Shown here: positions 14,579-22,772 of the stretch, piece by piece
How positions within the stretch are numbered: position 1 is the stretch's first letter
Layout: each line of letters opens with the position of its first letter
NCBI GenBank assembly: GCA_002427975.1
Contig: DIZT01000199.1
Span: forward strand, 4,472 to 29,605
From: Micrococcaceae bacterium UBA6021
GTDB taxonomy: Bacteria > Actinomycetota > Actinomycetes > Actinomycetales > Micrococcaceae
Direction of reading: 5' to 3'
DNA: 25,134 bases
The notes under the pieces: model-generated
What the model saw: the letters and a program-made list of their open reading frames with translations, nothing else
The model's database searches: none
Told to the model about the DNA's origin: nothing
Translations under genes and position numbers: made by a program

Positions 14579-14628
14579 CCGGTGATCGAGCTTGTCGAGA
14601 TCCCGGTTTCGACAGGCTCAACCACCGG
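14579..14628. repeat. 50-nt imperfect inverted repeat between convergent hisF and the TIGR03085 gene
   Basis: The left arm (14579-14600) begins CCGGTGATCGAGCTTG and the right arm (14607-14628) ends GACAGGCTCAACCACCGG. The 22-nt arms match at 18 positions as Watson-Crick pairs plus two G-U pairs, with a 6-nt loop. Elements with a core like TTTCGACAGGCTCAACC are, from memory, abundant between genes in Arthrobacter and other Micrococcales. Placed between two gene ends, it could terminate transcription from both sides. Confidence 0.75.
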
Positions 14629-14650
14629 GGAGCGAGATCCCGGCCCGCTG

Positions 14651-15295
14651 CTACAGGCCGACTTCGGCGGACTGGAGGAGCGCGACGGCGTCGGGCTGGC
14701 CTTCGAAGGTGACCAGGGCGTGGCGGGTCCTGCCGTGGGCGTGCATCAGCAGTTCGCCCGGCTCGCCAACGATCGCCACCGAAACCGGAGCCCGCTTGGC
14801 GACGTGCCGGGGGCCGGACGGGCGGACCAACACAATGCCCAGGTCCACTCCCCGGTAGAGAATGGCTGCCCGTTTGATCAGCTCGTCCCAGAGGGCGTCC
14901 GAGTAAGCCTCGTCGAGGGCGCGCGGCGCCCAGCGGTCCACAGCCCGGCGGATGTCCTCGGTGTGGACGAAATATTCGATCAGGTTGGAGCTTTCGTCCA
15001 GAGCCTTGATGTTCATGGGTGACAGTGCCGGCGGGCCTGCCCGGAACGTGTTGACCAGTCCGGTGTAGTCGTCGGCAGTTTTCAGCTTCGCGGCGAGCTT
15101 GGCGGTGGCTTTATCCGAGGCCTTGGACAGGCTCTTGATGATGAGGCCCAGTCCCACAGCCGCCTTGCGTTCGCGCAGGTAAAGGTGCGCGGCGAGGTCC
15201 CTGGTGCGCCAGCCTCTGCAAAGAGTGGGGGCATCAGGACCGGCCGCCAGCAGGGTTTCGGCCAGGACTTCTCGGGACGGTTCGACGAAATGCAT
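14651..15295 (-). CDS. TIGR03085 family metal-binding protein (DinB/maleylpyruvate isomerase-like)
   Basis: A 214-residue protein of the DinB/mycothiol-dependent-isomerase-like four-helix-bundle group. It begins MHFVEPSREVLAETLL. It carries LCRGWRTRDLAAHLYLRERK, the W-x-x-x-D-L-x-x-H-L metal-binding helix of the group, and NLIEYFVHTEDIRRA, the second His-containing helix. Family members are actinobacterial. Mycothiol-related chemistry is plausible, but no substrate is known. The frame is open to 15367, but the upstream residues are not family-like. A TAGTTT box (15309-15304) lies eight bases before the ATG at 15295, or five before an adjacent in-frame GTG, so the start may be leaderless. Confidence 0.85.
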   Translation of the reverse strand: MHFVEPSREVLAETLLAAGPDAPTLCRGWRTRDLAAHLYLRERKAAVGLGLIIKSLSKASDKATAKLAAKLKTADDYTGLVNTFRAGPPALSPMNIKALDESSNLIEYFVHTEDIRRAVDRWAPRALDEAYSDALWDELIKRAAILYRGVDLGIVLVRPSGPRHVAKRAPVSVAIVGEPGELLMHAHGRTRHALVTFEGQPDAVALLQSAEVGL

Positions 15296-15303
15296 CACTT
15301 GTG

Positions 15304-15309
15304 AAACTA
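15304..15309 (-). promoter_or_regulatory. -10 box of a probable leaderless promoter (TIGR03085 gene)
   Basis: On the minus strand TAGTTT (TAnnnT class) is followed after five bases by GTG and after eight by ATG, adjacent in-frame starts. No Shine-Dalgarno is present between the box and the start. No convincing -35. Confidence 0.35.
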
Positions 15310-15419
15310 GCACGAGAGCAGGGAAGTTGGGCAGCAGAACCGCCAGCGTGAAGGTGCACTTGTTCACATGCGCATTTTTGGTTCCGGATGCCCTTACTGG
15401 GAGGGCTGCGGTGAGGCAC

Positions 15420-15425
15420 TAGACT
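15420..15425 (+). promoter_or_regulatory. -10 box of a probable leaderless hisI-trp promoter
   Basis: TAGACT ends seven bases before the hisI ATG (15433). The bases between (TGGTCTG) contain no ribosome site. This would place the mRNA start at the initiation codon and leave no room for a leader peptide or attenuator upstream of hisI-trpE. Confidence 0.45.
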
Positions 15426-15432
15426 TGGTCTG

Positions 15433-15846
15433 ATGTCTGAGCAGCCCGCCCCCGCCCCAGTAATTGTCCCGGCCCCCGCCACGAGCCCGCTTCCCCCCGC
15501 CGTTGCCACCGCGCTGAAGCGGGACAGCGCCGGGCTCGTTGCCGCCGTGGTCCAGCAGTTCGACACCCATGAAGTGCTGATGCTGGGCTGGATGGACGAC
15601 GAAGCCCTGCACCGCACCATGACCAGCGGCCGGGTCACCTTTTACTCCCGGTCCCGCCAGGAGTACTGGCGCAAGGGGGACACATCCGGCCACGTCCAGT
15701 GGGTTAAATCAGTTGCCCTGGACTGCGACGGCGATGCCCTCCTGATCCGGGTGGACCAGGTCGGCGCGGCATGCCACACCGGCACCCGGACCTGCTTTGA
15801 CGGCAGGGACCTGGACATTACTGTAGGAACAGGCGGAGAAGCATAA
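15433..15846 (+). CDS. hisI: Phosphoribosyl-AMP cyclohydrolase
   Basis: A 137-residue enzyme that opens the adenine ring of PR-AMP, step 3 of histidine synthesis. The Mg site is D97, D99 and D101 in [10 protein letters not shown]; the zinc site is C98, C114 and C121. The conserved [20 protein letters not shown] is complete. The first 28 residues are a Pro/Ala-rich extension before the domain. It is the monofunctional form; HisE is separate in this window. It lies three bases before trpE and so probably opens the tryptophan transcript. Confidence 0.96.
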   Translation: MSEQPAPAPVIVPAPATSPLPPAVATALKRDSAGLVAAVVQQFDTHEVLMLGWMDDEALHRTMTSGRVTFYSRSRQEYWRKGDTSGHVQWVKSVALDCDGDALLIRVDQVGAACHTGTRTCFDGRDLDITVGTGGEA

Positions 15847-15848
15847 CC

Positions 15849-17420
15849 ATGCAGGACCTTGGAATCATCAGCCCGGGCCTCGAGGAGTTCCGCGAACTCG
15901 CCGTCAACAGCCGGGTCATCCCCGTCACGCTCAAAGTACTGGCGGACGCCGAGACCCCTATCGGCCTCTACCGGAAGCTGGCCCAGGGCCAGCCCGGCAC
16001 GTTCCTGATGGAGTCCGCGGCGGTAGGCGGCACGTGGTCGCGGTATTCCTTCATCGGCGCGAAGTCCCGTGCAACGCTGACCACCAAGGACGGCCAGGCG
16101 CACTGGCTGGGCCAGCCTCCTGCCGGCGTGCCCCTGGACGGCAACCCCGTGGACGCCATCCGCGACACCATCGAAGCGCTGCGGACCAGCAGGTTTGACG
16201 GCCTGCCGCCCTTCACCTCGGGACTCGTGGGCTTCCTGGGCTGGGAGACTGTCCGCCACTGGGAACGGCTCACCAGCCCGCCGGAGGATGACCTCCACCT
16301 GCCCGAACTCGCGCTGAACCTGGTCACGGACATGGCAGTGCACGACAACCACGACGGCACCGTGCTGCTGATCGCCAACGCGATCAACTTCGATGGCAGC
16401 TCCGAGCGCGTGGACGAGGCCTGGGAAGATGCCGTGGCACGCGTCAAGGCCCTCCTCACCCAGGTCAGCACCCCCGTGGCCCAGCCGGTTTCCGTGCTGG
16501 AACCCGCAGCCCTGGATTTCGCCTCCAGTGTCGAGGAACGGTGGGACGAACCTTCCTACCTGGCGGCGTTGGACCGCGGCAAGGAAGCCATTGTGGACGG
16601 CGAAGTGTTCCAGGTGGTAATTTCACGCCGCTTCGAGATGGACTGCGGAGCCTCGCCGCTTGATGTGTACCGCGTCCTGCGCAACACCAACCCCAGCCCG
16701 TACATGTATATCTTCAGCCTCGAGGACGCCGACGGCCGCGAGTACTCGATCGTTGGGTCCTCGCCGGAGGCCCTGGTGACGGTGACCGGTGAGGAAGTGA
16801 TTACGCACCCGATCGCCGGTTCGCGGCCCCGCGGCAAGACGGTGGAGGGCGATAAAGCCCTCGCCGAGGAACTGTTGGCCGACCAGAAGGAACGCGCCGA
16901 ACACCTGATGCTGGTGGACCTCTCCCGCAACGACCTGTCCAAGGTCTGCGTGGCTGGAACGGTGGACGTCACCCAGTTCATGGAGATTGAACGGTTCAGC
17001 CACATCATGCACCTGGTCTCCACTGTGGTGGGCAAACTTTCCCCGGCGGCCAAGGCCTATGACGTACTGAAGGCCACCTTCCCCGCGGGAACCCTGTCCG
17101 GGGCCCCGAAACCCCGGGCGATGCGCCTGCTGGACGAGCTTGAACCGCACCGCCGCGGCATCTACGGCGGCGTGGTGGGTTACCTCGACTTCGCTGGCGA
17201 CATGGACATGGCCATTGCCATCCGCTCGGCCCTGCTGCGCGAAGGACGCGCGTACGTCCAGGCCGGCGGAGGCATCGTGGCGGATTCCGTGAACCCCACG
17301 GAAGCGCTGGAGACGGTCAATAAGGCGGCTGCTCCGCTCCGGGCCGTGCACACCGCAGGGTCCTTGCACAACATCGCAGCGGAGTCGCTCCCGGGTAGCA
17401 CGCAGGACAGCGCCGAATGA
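15849..17420 (+). CDS. trpE: Anthranilate synthase component I
   Basis: A 523-residue chorismate-binding enzyme of the first tryptophan step. The Trp feedback site motif LMES is at residues 53-56. Chorismate-domain motifs are GSSPEALV, HPIAGSRPRG, LVDLSRNDL, GTLSGAPK, RRGIYGGVVGYL and AIAIRSALL with QAGGGIVADS. No glutaminase domain is fused and no trpG lies nearby, so the ammonia-donating subunit must be encoded elsewhere. GGAGAA lies eight bases ahead of the ATG. It ends in an ATGA overlap with the next membrane protein gene. Confidence 0.97.
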   Translation: MQDLGIISPGLEEFRELAVNSRVIPVTLKVLADAETPIGLYRKLAQGQPGTFLMESAAVGGTWSRYSFIGAKSRATLTTKDGQAHWLGQPPAGVPLDGNPVDAIRDTIEALRTSRFDGLPPFTSGLVGFLGWETVRHWERLTSPPEDDLHLPELALNLVTDMAVHDNHDGTVLLIANAINFDGSSERVDEAWEDAVARVKALLTQVSTPVAQPVSVLEPAALDFASSVEERWDEPSYLAALDRGKEAIVDGEVFQVVISRRFEMDCGASPLDVYRVLRNTNPSPYMYIFSLEDADGREYSIVGSSPEALVTVTGEEVITHPIAGSRPRGKTVEGDKALAEELLADQKERAEHLMLVDLSRNDLSKVCVAGTVDVTQFMEIERFSHIMHLVSTVVGKLSPAAKAYDVLKATFPAGTLSGAPKPRAMRLLDELEPHRRGIYGGVVGYLDFAGDMDMAIAIRSALLREGRAYVQAGGGIVADSVNPTEALETVNKAAAPLRAVHTAGSLHNIAAESLPGSTQDSAE

Positions 17421-18019
17421 CGCCGGCCTGGGCCAGGAAGTCCACGCTCGTACTGGTGATCGCCGTCCTTGCGCTGGCCGTCTTCGGCACCACCACCCAG
17501 ACCTGGATCACCGTCAGCCTGGACGCCAACCAGCTGGGCCAGGCGGCGGGGGACCAGCACACCCTCCCGGTCCAGGGCAGCAAGGCAGCCACCACTGTGA
17601 CCGCCTTGGCCCTGGTGGCTCTGGCCGGGGGACTGGCAGCGTCCATTGCCGGCAAGTTCGCGCGGTGGGTCATTACCGCCATCGTCCTGTTGGCCTCCGC
17701 GGGCATTATTGCGGCGGCAGCCACAGTGCTGGCTGACCCGCTGGCCGCCGCGCAGGGTTCCATCGCCGCAGCCACCGGGGTCACCGGCGGCACTGCCCAG
17801 GTGGCCGTTACCGTCTTCCCTGTTCTCGCCGTCGTGGCCGGTGCACTGCTGGCCCTGGCCGCCCTGCTGGTCATCCCCGCGGGCCGGCACTGGAAGTCGC
17901 GGACCAAATATGACGCCGCCAAATTAGGGGGGCCCGCCGGCAGCACGGCGGCCGCCACCGGTCCTGTGGACGAGATCGACAGCTGGGACCGCCTCTCGCG
18001 CGGCGACGATCCCACCTGA
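17417..18019 (+). CDS. Trp biosynthesis-associated membrane protein (Trp_oprn_chp family)
   Basis: A 200-residue protein with four predicted membrane segments: LVLVIAVLALAVFGTTT, TALALVALAGGLAASIAG, WVITAIVLLASAGIIAAAA, and VFPVLAVVAGALLALAALLVI. A polar loop with WITVSL follows the first. The cytosolic C-terminus ends IDSWDRLSRGDDPT, matching the D-x-W-D-x-L-S-R-G-x-D-P-T motif I recall for the actinobacterial family found in trp operons. Function unknown. The start overlaps the trpE stop (ATGA), implying coupled synthesis with TrpE. Tryptophan or indole transport, or membrane anchoring of the pathway, are possible but unproven. Confidence 0.88.
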   Translation: MTPAWARKSTLVLVIAVLALAVFGTTTQTWITVSLDANQLGQAAGDQHTLPVQGSKAATTVTALALVALAGGLAASIAGKFARWVITAIVLLASAGIIAAAATVLADPLAAAQGSIAAATGVTGGTAQVAVTVFPVLAVVAGALLALAALLVIPAGRHWKSRTKYDAAKLGGPAGSTAAATGPVDEIDSWDRLSRGDDPT

Positions 18020-18059
18020 GCTCCGCACACCGCCAAACCCGAGCAAACCGCGGCCAGCT

Positions 18060-18073
18060 CTGCCGATAGGCAG
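18060..18073 (+). repeat. Small hairpin flanked by direct repeats in the 108-bp gap
   Basis: CTGCC (18060-18064) pairs with GGCAG (18069-18073) around GATA. Copies of CGCGGCCA lie on both sides (about 18050-18057 and 18076-18083). This is the only gap over 100 bases within the trp transcript, so it may hold an internal promoter or processing site. No convincing promoter boxes were seen. Confidence 0.3.
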
Positions 18074-18127
18074 GTCGCGGCCAAAAAATGGCAGAATGTA
18101 AGCAGTATTCATCCCGAGGAGATTCAC

Positions 18128-18415
18128 ATGAGCAAAGCACCCGCTTCCGTATCGAAATCAGGCACCCCGACCGTTGCCCCCGGCGTCGTTGACCACAGCC
18201 AGGACCTTGGCCACGGCAACAGCCCCGCGGCCTGGACCTGCGTGATCGTTATGCTGGTCGGCGCCCTCATCGCATCCATCGCCTTTGTCATCGCCAACAC
18301 GCCGATCTTCATCGCCGGCGCAGCCGTGATGGTCGTCGGCCTGATCCTGGGTTACGTCATGCGCAGGGCGGGCTACGGCGTCGAAGGCAGCAAGCTGAAG
18401 AACTCCGGTCACTGA
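18128..18415 (+). CDS. HGxxPAAW family small membrane protein
   Basis: A 95-residue protein. After a Ser/Pro/Val-rich N-terminus comes the defining motif LGHGNSPAAW. Two membrane segments follow (VIVMLVGALIASIAFVIA and IFIAGAAVMVVGLILGYVM), then a short basic tail (RRAGYGVEGSKLKNSGH). The family is actinobacterial and its function is unknown. GAGGAG lies six bases ahead of the ATG. The stop shares a base with the trpC start (TGATG), so its expression is tied to tryptophan synthesis. Confidence 0.88.
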   Translation: MSKAPASVSKSGTPTVAPGVVDHSQDLGHGNSPAAWTCVIVMLVGALIASIAFVIANTPIFIAGAAVMVVGLILGYVMRRAGYGVEGSKLKNSGH

Positions 18416-19236
18416 TGGCGACTGTTCTCGATGACATCAATGCCGGTGTCAGGGAGGATTTGGAGGCCAGGAAGCGTCTGGTTTCGCTGGCAGAACTGAA
18501 GGACCTGACCGTGGCCGCGGCACCCGCCCGGGACGCCTGGTCGGCCCTCGGCGGCACCGCTGTGAAGCGGGACCAGCTGAAGGTCATCGCGGAAATCAAG
18601 CGGCGCAGCCCGTCCAAGGGCGACCTCGCCAGCATCGTGGATCCGGCCTCGCTGGCCGGGCAGTATGCCGACGGCGGCGCGTCCGTTATCAGCGTCCTCA
18701 CCGAACAGCGGCGCTTCAACGGGTCCCTTGCGGACCTGGACGCCGTCCGTGCCCGGGTTGACATTCCGTTGCTCCGCAAGGATTTCACGCTCGACGAGTA
18801 CCAGATCTGGGAAGCCCGCGCCCACGGCGCGGACCTGATCCTGCTCATCGTCGCGTCGCTCTCCGACAGCCAACTCCGGGAGTTCAGCGCCCTTAGCCGG
18901 GAACTGGGCATGAACGTGCTCGTGGAGACGCACACGGAACAGGAAATCGAACGGGCTGTGGCGGCCCAGGCCCGCATCATCGGCGTCAACGTGCGCAACC
19001 TGAAGACGCTCGACGTCGACCGTTCAGTTTTCGCGCCGCTCGCCGGCCTGATTCCGGCCGAAGCGCTGGTCATCGCTGAATCCGGTGTGCGGGGCGTGGA
19101 CGATGTAACGCACTACGCCGCCAACGGCGCCAACGCCATCCTGGTGGGCGAGGCCCTGGTCAGCGACGCAACGCCGCGTGACCGGATCGCCGAATTCACA
19201 GCGGCCGGCGCTGCCGCCATCGCCGCCCGGGCCTAG
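18415..19236 (+). CDS. trpC: Indole-3-glycerol phosphate synthase
   Basis: A 273-residue TIM barrel that closes the indole ring by decarboxylation of CdRP. The diagnostic IAEIKRRSPSKG (about 58-69) contains the catalytic E60 and K62, LLRKDF holds the second lysine, and GVNVRNLKTLDVD and IAESGVRG are the late barrel motifs. It is monofunctional, not fused to TrpF. The preceding pathway enzyme TrpD is not in the window. The gap to trpB is 76 bases and contains only a small GTGCC-GGC-GGCAC stem. Confidence 0.97.
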   Translation: MATVLDDINAGVREDLEARKRLVSLAELKDLTVAAAPARDAWSALGGTAVKRDQLKVIAEIKRRSPSKGDLASIVDPASLAGQYADGGASVISVLTEQRRFNGSLADLDAVRARVDIPLLRKDFTLDEYQIWEARAHGADLILLIVASLSDSQLREFSALSRELGMNVLVETHTEQEIERAVAAQARIIGVNVRNLKTLDVDRSVFAPLAGLIPAEALVIAESGVRGVDDVTHYAANGANAILVGEALVSDATPRDRIAEFTAAGAAAIAARA

Positions 19237-19312
19237 TCCGGGCATCCGCTCGGCCCTGGTGCCGGCGGCACAACACTTCTGAACGATCAACTGGAACAGG
19301 ACGGTGAGACTG

Positions 19313-20689
19313 ATGGTTGACGCACCCTCAGAAAACGCTGACAACAACGCTGCTGAGGCTTTCCTGCAGGGCGGTTCGCTGAAGCACGCCCCGGGGCCAT
19401 ACTTCGGCGGCTACGGCGGACGCTGGATGCCGGAATCGCTCATCGCCGCCCTGGACGAAGTCCAGGACACCTTCGAGAAGGCCAAGGCCGACCCCGAGTT
19501 CCTCGCGCAGCTCAAGGACCTGAACAAGAACTACTCGGGCCGGCCGTCCCTCCTCACCGAAGCCAAGAACTTCTCCGAGCACGCCGGCGGGGCCAGGATC
19601 TTCCTCAAACGTGAAGACCTCAACCACACCGGTTCGCACAAGATCAACAACGTTCTGGGGCAGGCCCTGCTGGCCAAGCGCATGGGCAAGACCCGCGTCA
19701 TCGCCGAAACCGGTGCCGGGCAGCACGGCGTGGCCAGCGCCACCGCCGCCGCCCTGCTGGGCCTCGAATGCGTCGTCTACATGGGCGCCGAAGACTGCCG
19801 CCGGCAGGCCCTCAACGTGGCCCGCATGCAGCTCCTTGGCGCCACGGTGGTCCCCGTGACCAACGGTTCCCAGACCCTCAAGGACGCCATCAACGACGCC
19901 CTGCGCGACTGGGTCTCCAACGTCGAGAACACCCACTACCTGCTGGGCACCGCGGCCGGAGCCCACCCGTTCCCGGCCATGGTCCGCTTCTTCCACGAGG
20001 TGATCGGCGAGGAAGCCCGCGCACAGATCCTCGAACAGACCGGCAAGCTGCCGGACGCCGTCTGCGCCTGCATCGGCGGTGGCTCCAACGCCATCGGCAT
20101 CTTCCACAGCTTCCTGGATGACCCCGCCGTGAAGATTTACGGCTTCGAGGCAGGCGGCGACGGCGTCGACACCGGCCGCCACGCCGCAGCCATCACGCTC
20201 GGCCGCCCCGGCGTGCTGCACGGTGCGCGTTCCTACCTCATGCAGGACGAAGACGGCCAGACCATCGAATCGCACTCGATTTCGGCCGGCCTGGACTACC
20301 CGAGCGTCGGCCCCGAGCACTCCTACCTCGCGGACATCGGACGTGTCACCTACGAGCCCATCACGGACACCGAGGCCATGGACGCCTTCAGGCTGCTGTG
20401 CCGGACGGAGGGGATCATTCCCGCCATCGAGTCTGCGCACGCCCTGGCCGGCGCCATCAAGGTAGGCCAGCGCCTCACAGAGGGCAAGGCCACGCCGTCG
20501 GACACCATCGTGATCGTGAACCTCTCCGGCCGCGGCGACAAGGATGTTGAGACCGCGGCCGCCTGGTTCGACATGCTGGACGAGGACGGCAATGTCAAGG
20601 GCACTACCCTCTCCACCCGCAAGCCCAAGGGCCCGGCAGAGCGCATGGCTGAAGCCGGCGCCGCAGACGTCAACGAGGACCGGAACTGA
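19313..20689 (+). CDS. trpB: Tryptophan synthase beta chain
   Basis: A 458-residue PLP enzyme joining indole and serine. K110 in HTGSHKINN is the PLP-binding lysine. Other motifs are [34 protein letters not shown] (phosphate cup) and [13 protein letters not shown]. About 28 extra N-terminal residues and an Ala/Gly/Asp-rich C-terminal tail ([17 protein letters not shown]) make it longer than the E. coli protein. A GTG at 19304 is in frame, but the ATG at 19313 sits four bases after GGTGAG; the choice between them is uncertain. The stop overlaps the trpA start (TGATG). Confidence 0.96.
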   Translation: MVDAPSENADNNAAEAFLQGGSLKHAPGPYFGGYGGRWMPESLIAALDEVQDTFEKAKADPEFLAQLKDLNKNYSGRPSLLTEAKNFSEHAGGARIFLKREDLNHTGSHKINNVLGQALLAKRMGKTRVIAETGAGQHGVASATAAALLGLECVVYMGAEDCRRQALNVARMQLLGATVVPVTNGSQTLKDAINDALRDWVSNVENTHYLLGTAAGAHPFPAMVRFFHEVIGEEARAQILEQTGKLPDAVCACIGGGSNAIGIFHSFLDDPAVKIYGFEAGGDGVDTGRHAAAITLGRPGVLHGARSYLMQDEDGQTIESHSISAGLDYPSVGPEHSYLADIGRVTYEPITDTEAMDAFRLLCRTEGIIPAIESAHALAGAIKVGQRLTEGKATPSDTIVIVNLSGRGDKDVETAAAWFDMLDEDGNVKGTTLSTRKPKGPAERMAEAGAADVNEDRN

Positions 20690-21495
20690 TGACTGAACAG
20701 ATTACGAGCAAGTCCGCCGCAGCCATCGACCGCGCCAAAGCCCAGGGCCGCGCGGCGCTGATCGGCTACCTGCCGGCCGGATATCACAGCGTCCAGGAAA
20801 GCATCGACGCCGGCATCGCCATGGCACGCAACGGCGCCGACCTCATCGAAATCGGCATCCCTTACTCGGACCCCGTCATGGACGGCCCCGTCATCCAGGC
20901 GGCCACCACCGAGGCGATCGCCAACGGTTTCCACGTGGCCAGTGTTTTCGACGTGGTTGCCGCCATTACGGCCGCCACCGATGTGGCCGTGCTGGTGATG
21001 ACCTACTGGAACCCCGTGGTCCGGATGGGCGTGGACGAGTTCTCCCGCCGCCTGGCCGAGGCCGGGGGAGCCGGACTCATCACGCCGGACCTCATCCCGG
21101 ACGAAGCATCGGAATGGTTCGCCGCCTCGGACAAGTACGGACTGGACCGTGTGTTCCTCGTGGCACCGTCCTCCACCCCCGAGCGCCTGGCCATGACGGT
21201 CAAGGCAAGCCGGGGCTTCGTTTACGCCGTCTCCATCATGGGCGTGACGGGTACGCGCCAGGCTGTCAGTAGCAGCGCCGAAAAGCTCGTTGCTGACACC
21301 CATGCCGCCGGCGCCGAACGCGTATGCGTGGGACTCGGTGTGTCCAACGCCAGCCACGTCCGCGAGATCGCAGCGTACGCAGACGGTGTCATCGTTGGCA
21401 CGGCGCTGGTTGCCGCCATCCGCGACGGGGGAGTCCCCGCCGTCGCAGATCTCACCCGGGACCTGAGCGCCGGACTTGTCAGGGAAGAAGCCTGA
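20689..21495 (+). CDS. trpA: Tryptophan synthase alpha chain
   Basis: A 268-residue TIM barrel that cleaves indole-3-glycerol phosphate and channels indole to TrpB. Catalytic residues are E54 (DLIEIGIPYSDP) and D65 (VMDGP). VYAVSIMGVTGTR is the family loop 6, and VGLGVSNASHV the phosphate site. The first strand reads GYLPAG where E. coli has a Thr before the Ala-Gly; this seems common in actinobacteria. It overlaps trpB by one base. An AGGGAAGAAG within its last codons serves as the ribosome site of lgt. Confidence 0.97.
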   Translation: MTEQITSKSAAAIDRAKAQGRAALIGYLPAGYHSVQESIDAGIAMARNGADLIEIGIPYSDPVMDGPVIQAATTEAIANGFHVASVFDVVAAITAATDVAVLVMTYWNPVVRMGVDEFSRRLAEAGGAGLITPDLIPDEASEWFAASDKYGLDRVFLVAPSSTPERLAMTVKASRGFVYAVSIMGVTGTRQAVSSSAEKLVADTHAAGAERVCVGLGVSNASHVREIAAYADGVIVGTALVAAIRDGGVPAVADLTRDLSAGLVREEA

Positions 21496-21500
21496 ACACC

Positions 21501-22655
21501 ATGCAGACTCTCCTTCAGGCCGCCGCGTTCGTGCCGGCCAGCATCCCCAGCCCGGACTGGTCCGGCTTCGATATCCCGCTGCCGTGGGGGACGCTGCGGA
21601 TCCACGCGTATGCCCTGTGTATCCTGGCCGGCATCATTGTGGGCCTGTGGCTCACCTCCGTCAGGTGGGCCCGCCGCGGTGCGCCCGAAGGCAGCGTGTG
21701 GGACATTGTCATTTGGGCGATTCCGTTCGGCATCATCGGCGGCCGCCTCTACCATGTGGTCTCGTCCCCGGACGCCTACTTTGGACCCGGCTTCGACGGG
21801 ACCGGGGACCTGTGGCTCATTCCGCAGATCCAGCGTGGCGGTCTGGGAATCTGGGGCGCCGTGGTCCTGGGCGTCCTGGGCGCCTGGATCGGCTGCCGCC
21901 GGGCGGGTGTAAAGCTCACAGCCTTCCTCGATGCCGCGGCGCCGGGACTGCTGCTGGCCCAAGCGCTGGGGCGCTGGGGCAACTACTTCAACCAGGAACT
22001 GTTCGGCGGGCCTACCACCCTGCCATGGGGCCTGCAGATCGACGCGAACAACCCCAACTTCCCGGCCGGCATGCCGGCGGACACCCTCTTCCACCCCACG
22101 TTCCTCTATGAGTCGCTGTGGAACATTGCCGGTGTGCTCATCCTGCTCGCGCTGGACCGGAAGTTCAGTTTCCGCCGCGGACGGCTCTTCTGGCTCTACG
22201 CCTTGTATTACACTCTGGGCCGGGTCTGGATCGAAGCGATGCGGATCGACGACGCCGAACAGATCAACCTGTTCGGCATCACCACCAGGCTTAACGTCTG
22301 GACCAGCATCTTTGTCTTTGCGGCAGCACTTATCGTGTTCGTCCTCGTTGGATTGAAGGGCCGCCCGGAGCCGGACACGCCATACCTGGCGGGCCGCGAA
22401 CCGGCAGCGGACGATGCCGTGGATGCCTCGGTGGCAGAAAAAGCAGCGGTCCGCGATACGGACTCTGGTGTCTCGGATAGTGAACCGCGTGATAATCTCC
22501 CTGATAACCAAAATGGTGCCCGGAACTCTTCCTCCCCAACGGAAGAGGACCCGGCGTTCCGGGACGGCGACAAGCCCGCTCCGGACTCGCCGGTAACCGG
22601 CAGGTCCGGCCACACGGCAACGGAATCCGCGCCGGAGGCTGGCACGAGCAAGTAG
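21501..22655 (+). CDS. lgt: Prolipoprotein diacylglyceryl transferase
   Basis: A 384-residue inner-membrane enzyme that adds diacylglycerol to the lipobox cysteine of prolipoproteins. The Lgt signature GRWGNYFNQELFGGP is at 157-171 with the essential R158 and N161. IRIHAY-type residues occur early (RIHAYALCILAG), and a late GRVWIEAMR supplies the conserved Arg/Glu. About seven membrane segments are visible. The final 85 or so residues (RPEPDTPYLAG to the end) are an acidic, Ser/Pro/Asp-rich and probably disordered tail, absent from E. coli Lgt. It follows trpA by five bases, so lipoprotein maturation is co-transcribed with tryptophan genes. Confidence 0.96.
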   Translation: MQTLLQAAAFVPASIPSPDWSGFDIPLPWGTLRIHAYALCILAGIIVGLWLTSVRWARRGAPEGSVWDIVIWAIPFGIIGGRLYHVVSSPDAYFGPGFDGTGDLWLIPQIQRGGLGIWGAVVLGVLGAWIGCRRAGVKLTAFLDAAAPGLLLAQALGRWGNYFNQELFGGPTTLPWGLQIDANNPNFPAGMPADTLFHPTFLYESLWNIAGVLILLALDRKFSFRRGRLFWLYALYYTLGRVWIEAMRIDDAEQINLFGITTRLNVWTSIFVFAAALIVFVLVGLKGRPEPDTPYLAGREPAADDAVDASVAEKAAVRDTDSGVSDSEPRDNLPDNQNGARNSSSPTEEDPAFRDGDKPAPDSPVTGRSGHTATESAPEAGTSK

Positions 22656-22730
22656 AACGCCAGCACGGCAGGGCAGCAGAGCCACCGCTCGGAGCGCCCA
22701 CACACCACAGCGTCGTGGCAATAGGGCCCA

Positions 22731-22758
22731 ACCGGTCAGCAGAGAGCAGCTGTCCGGT
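22731..22758. terminator. Hairpin between lgt and gltB
   Basis: ACCGGTCAGC (22731-22740) pairs with GCTGTCCGGT (22749-22758) apart from one central T-T mismatch, around an 8-nt loop. It lies 75 bases after lgt. No U-run follows. It may end the trp-lgt transcript. Confidence 0.35.
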
Positions 22759-22772
22759 CAAGCCCGGGTCAG

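Noticed and set aside
14573..15022. Plus-strand 149-codon frame after hisF
   Set aside because: It runs through the inverted repeat and is antisense to the TIGR03085 gene, which has clear family motifs.
19237..19312. Trp attenuator or leader peptide before trpB
   Set aside because: No short ORF with tandem Trp codons and only a 5-bp stem with a 3-nt loop; nothing like alternative terminator/antiterminator structures.
21222..22721. 499-codon minus-strand frame over trpA and lgt
   Set aside because: Antisense shadow; Arg/Gly-rich composition without motifs.
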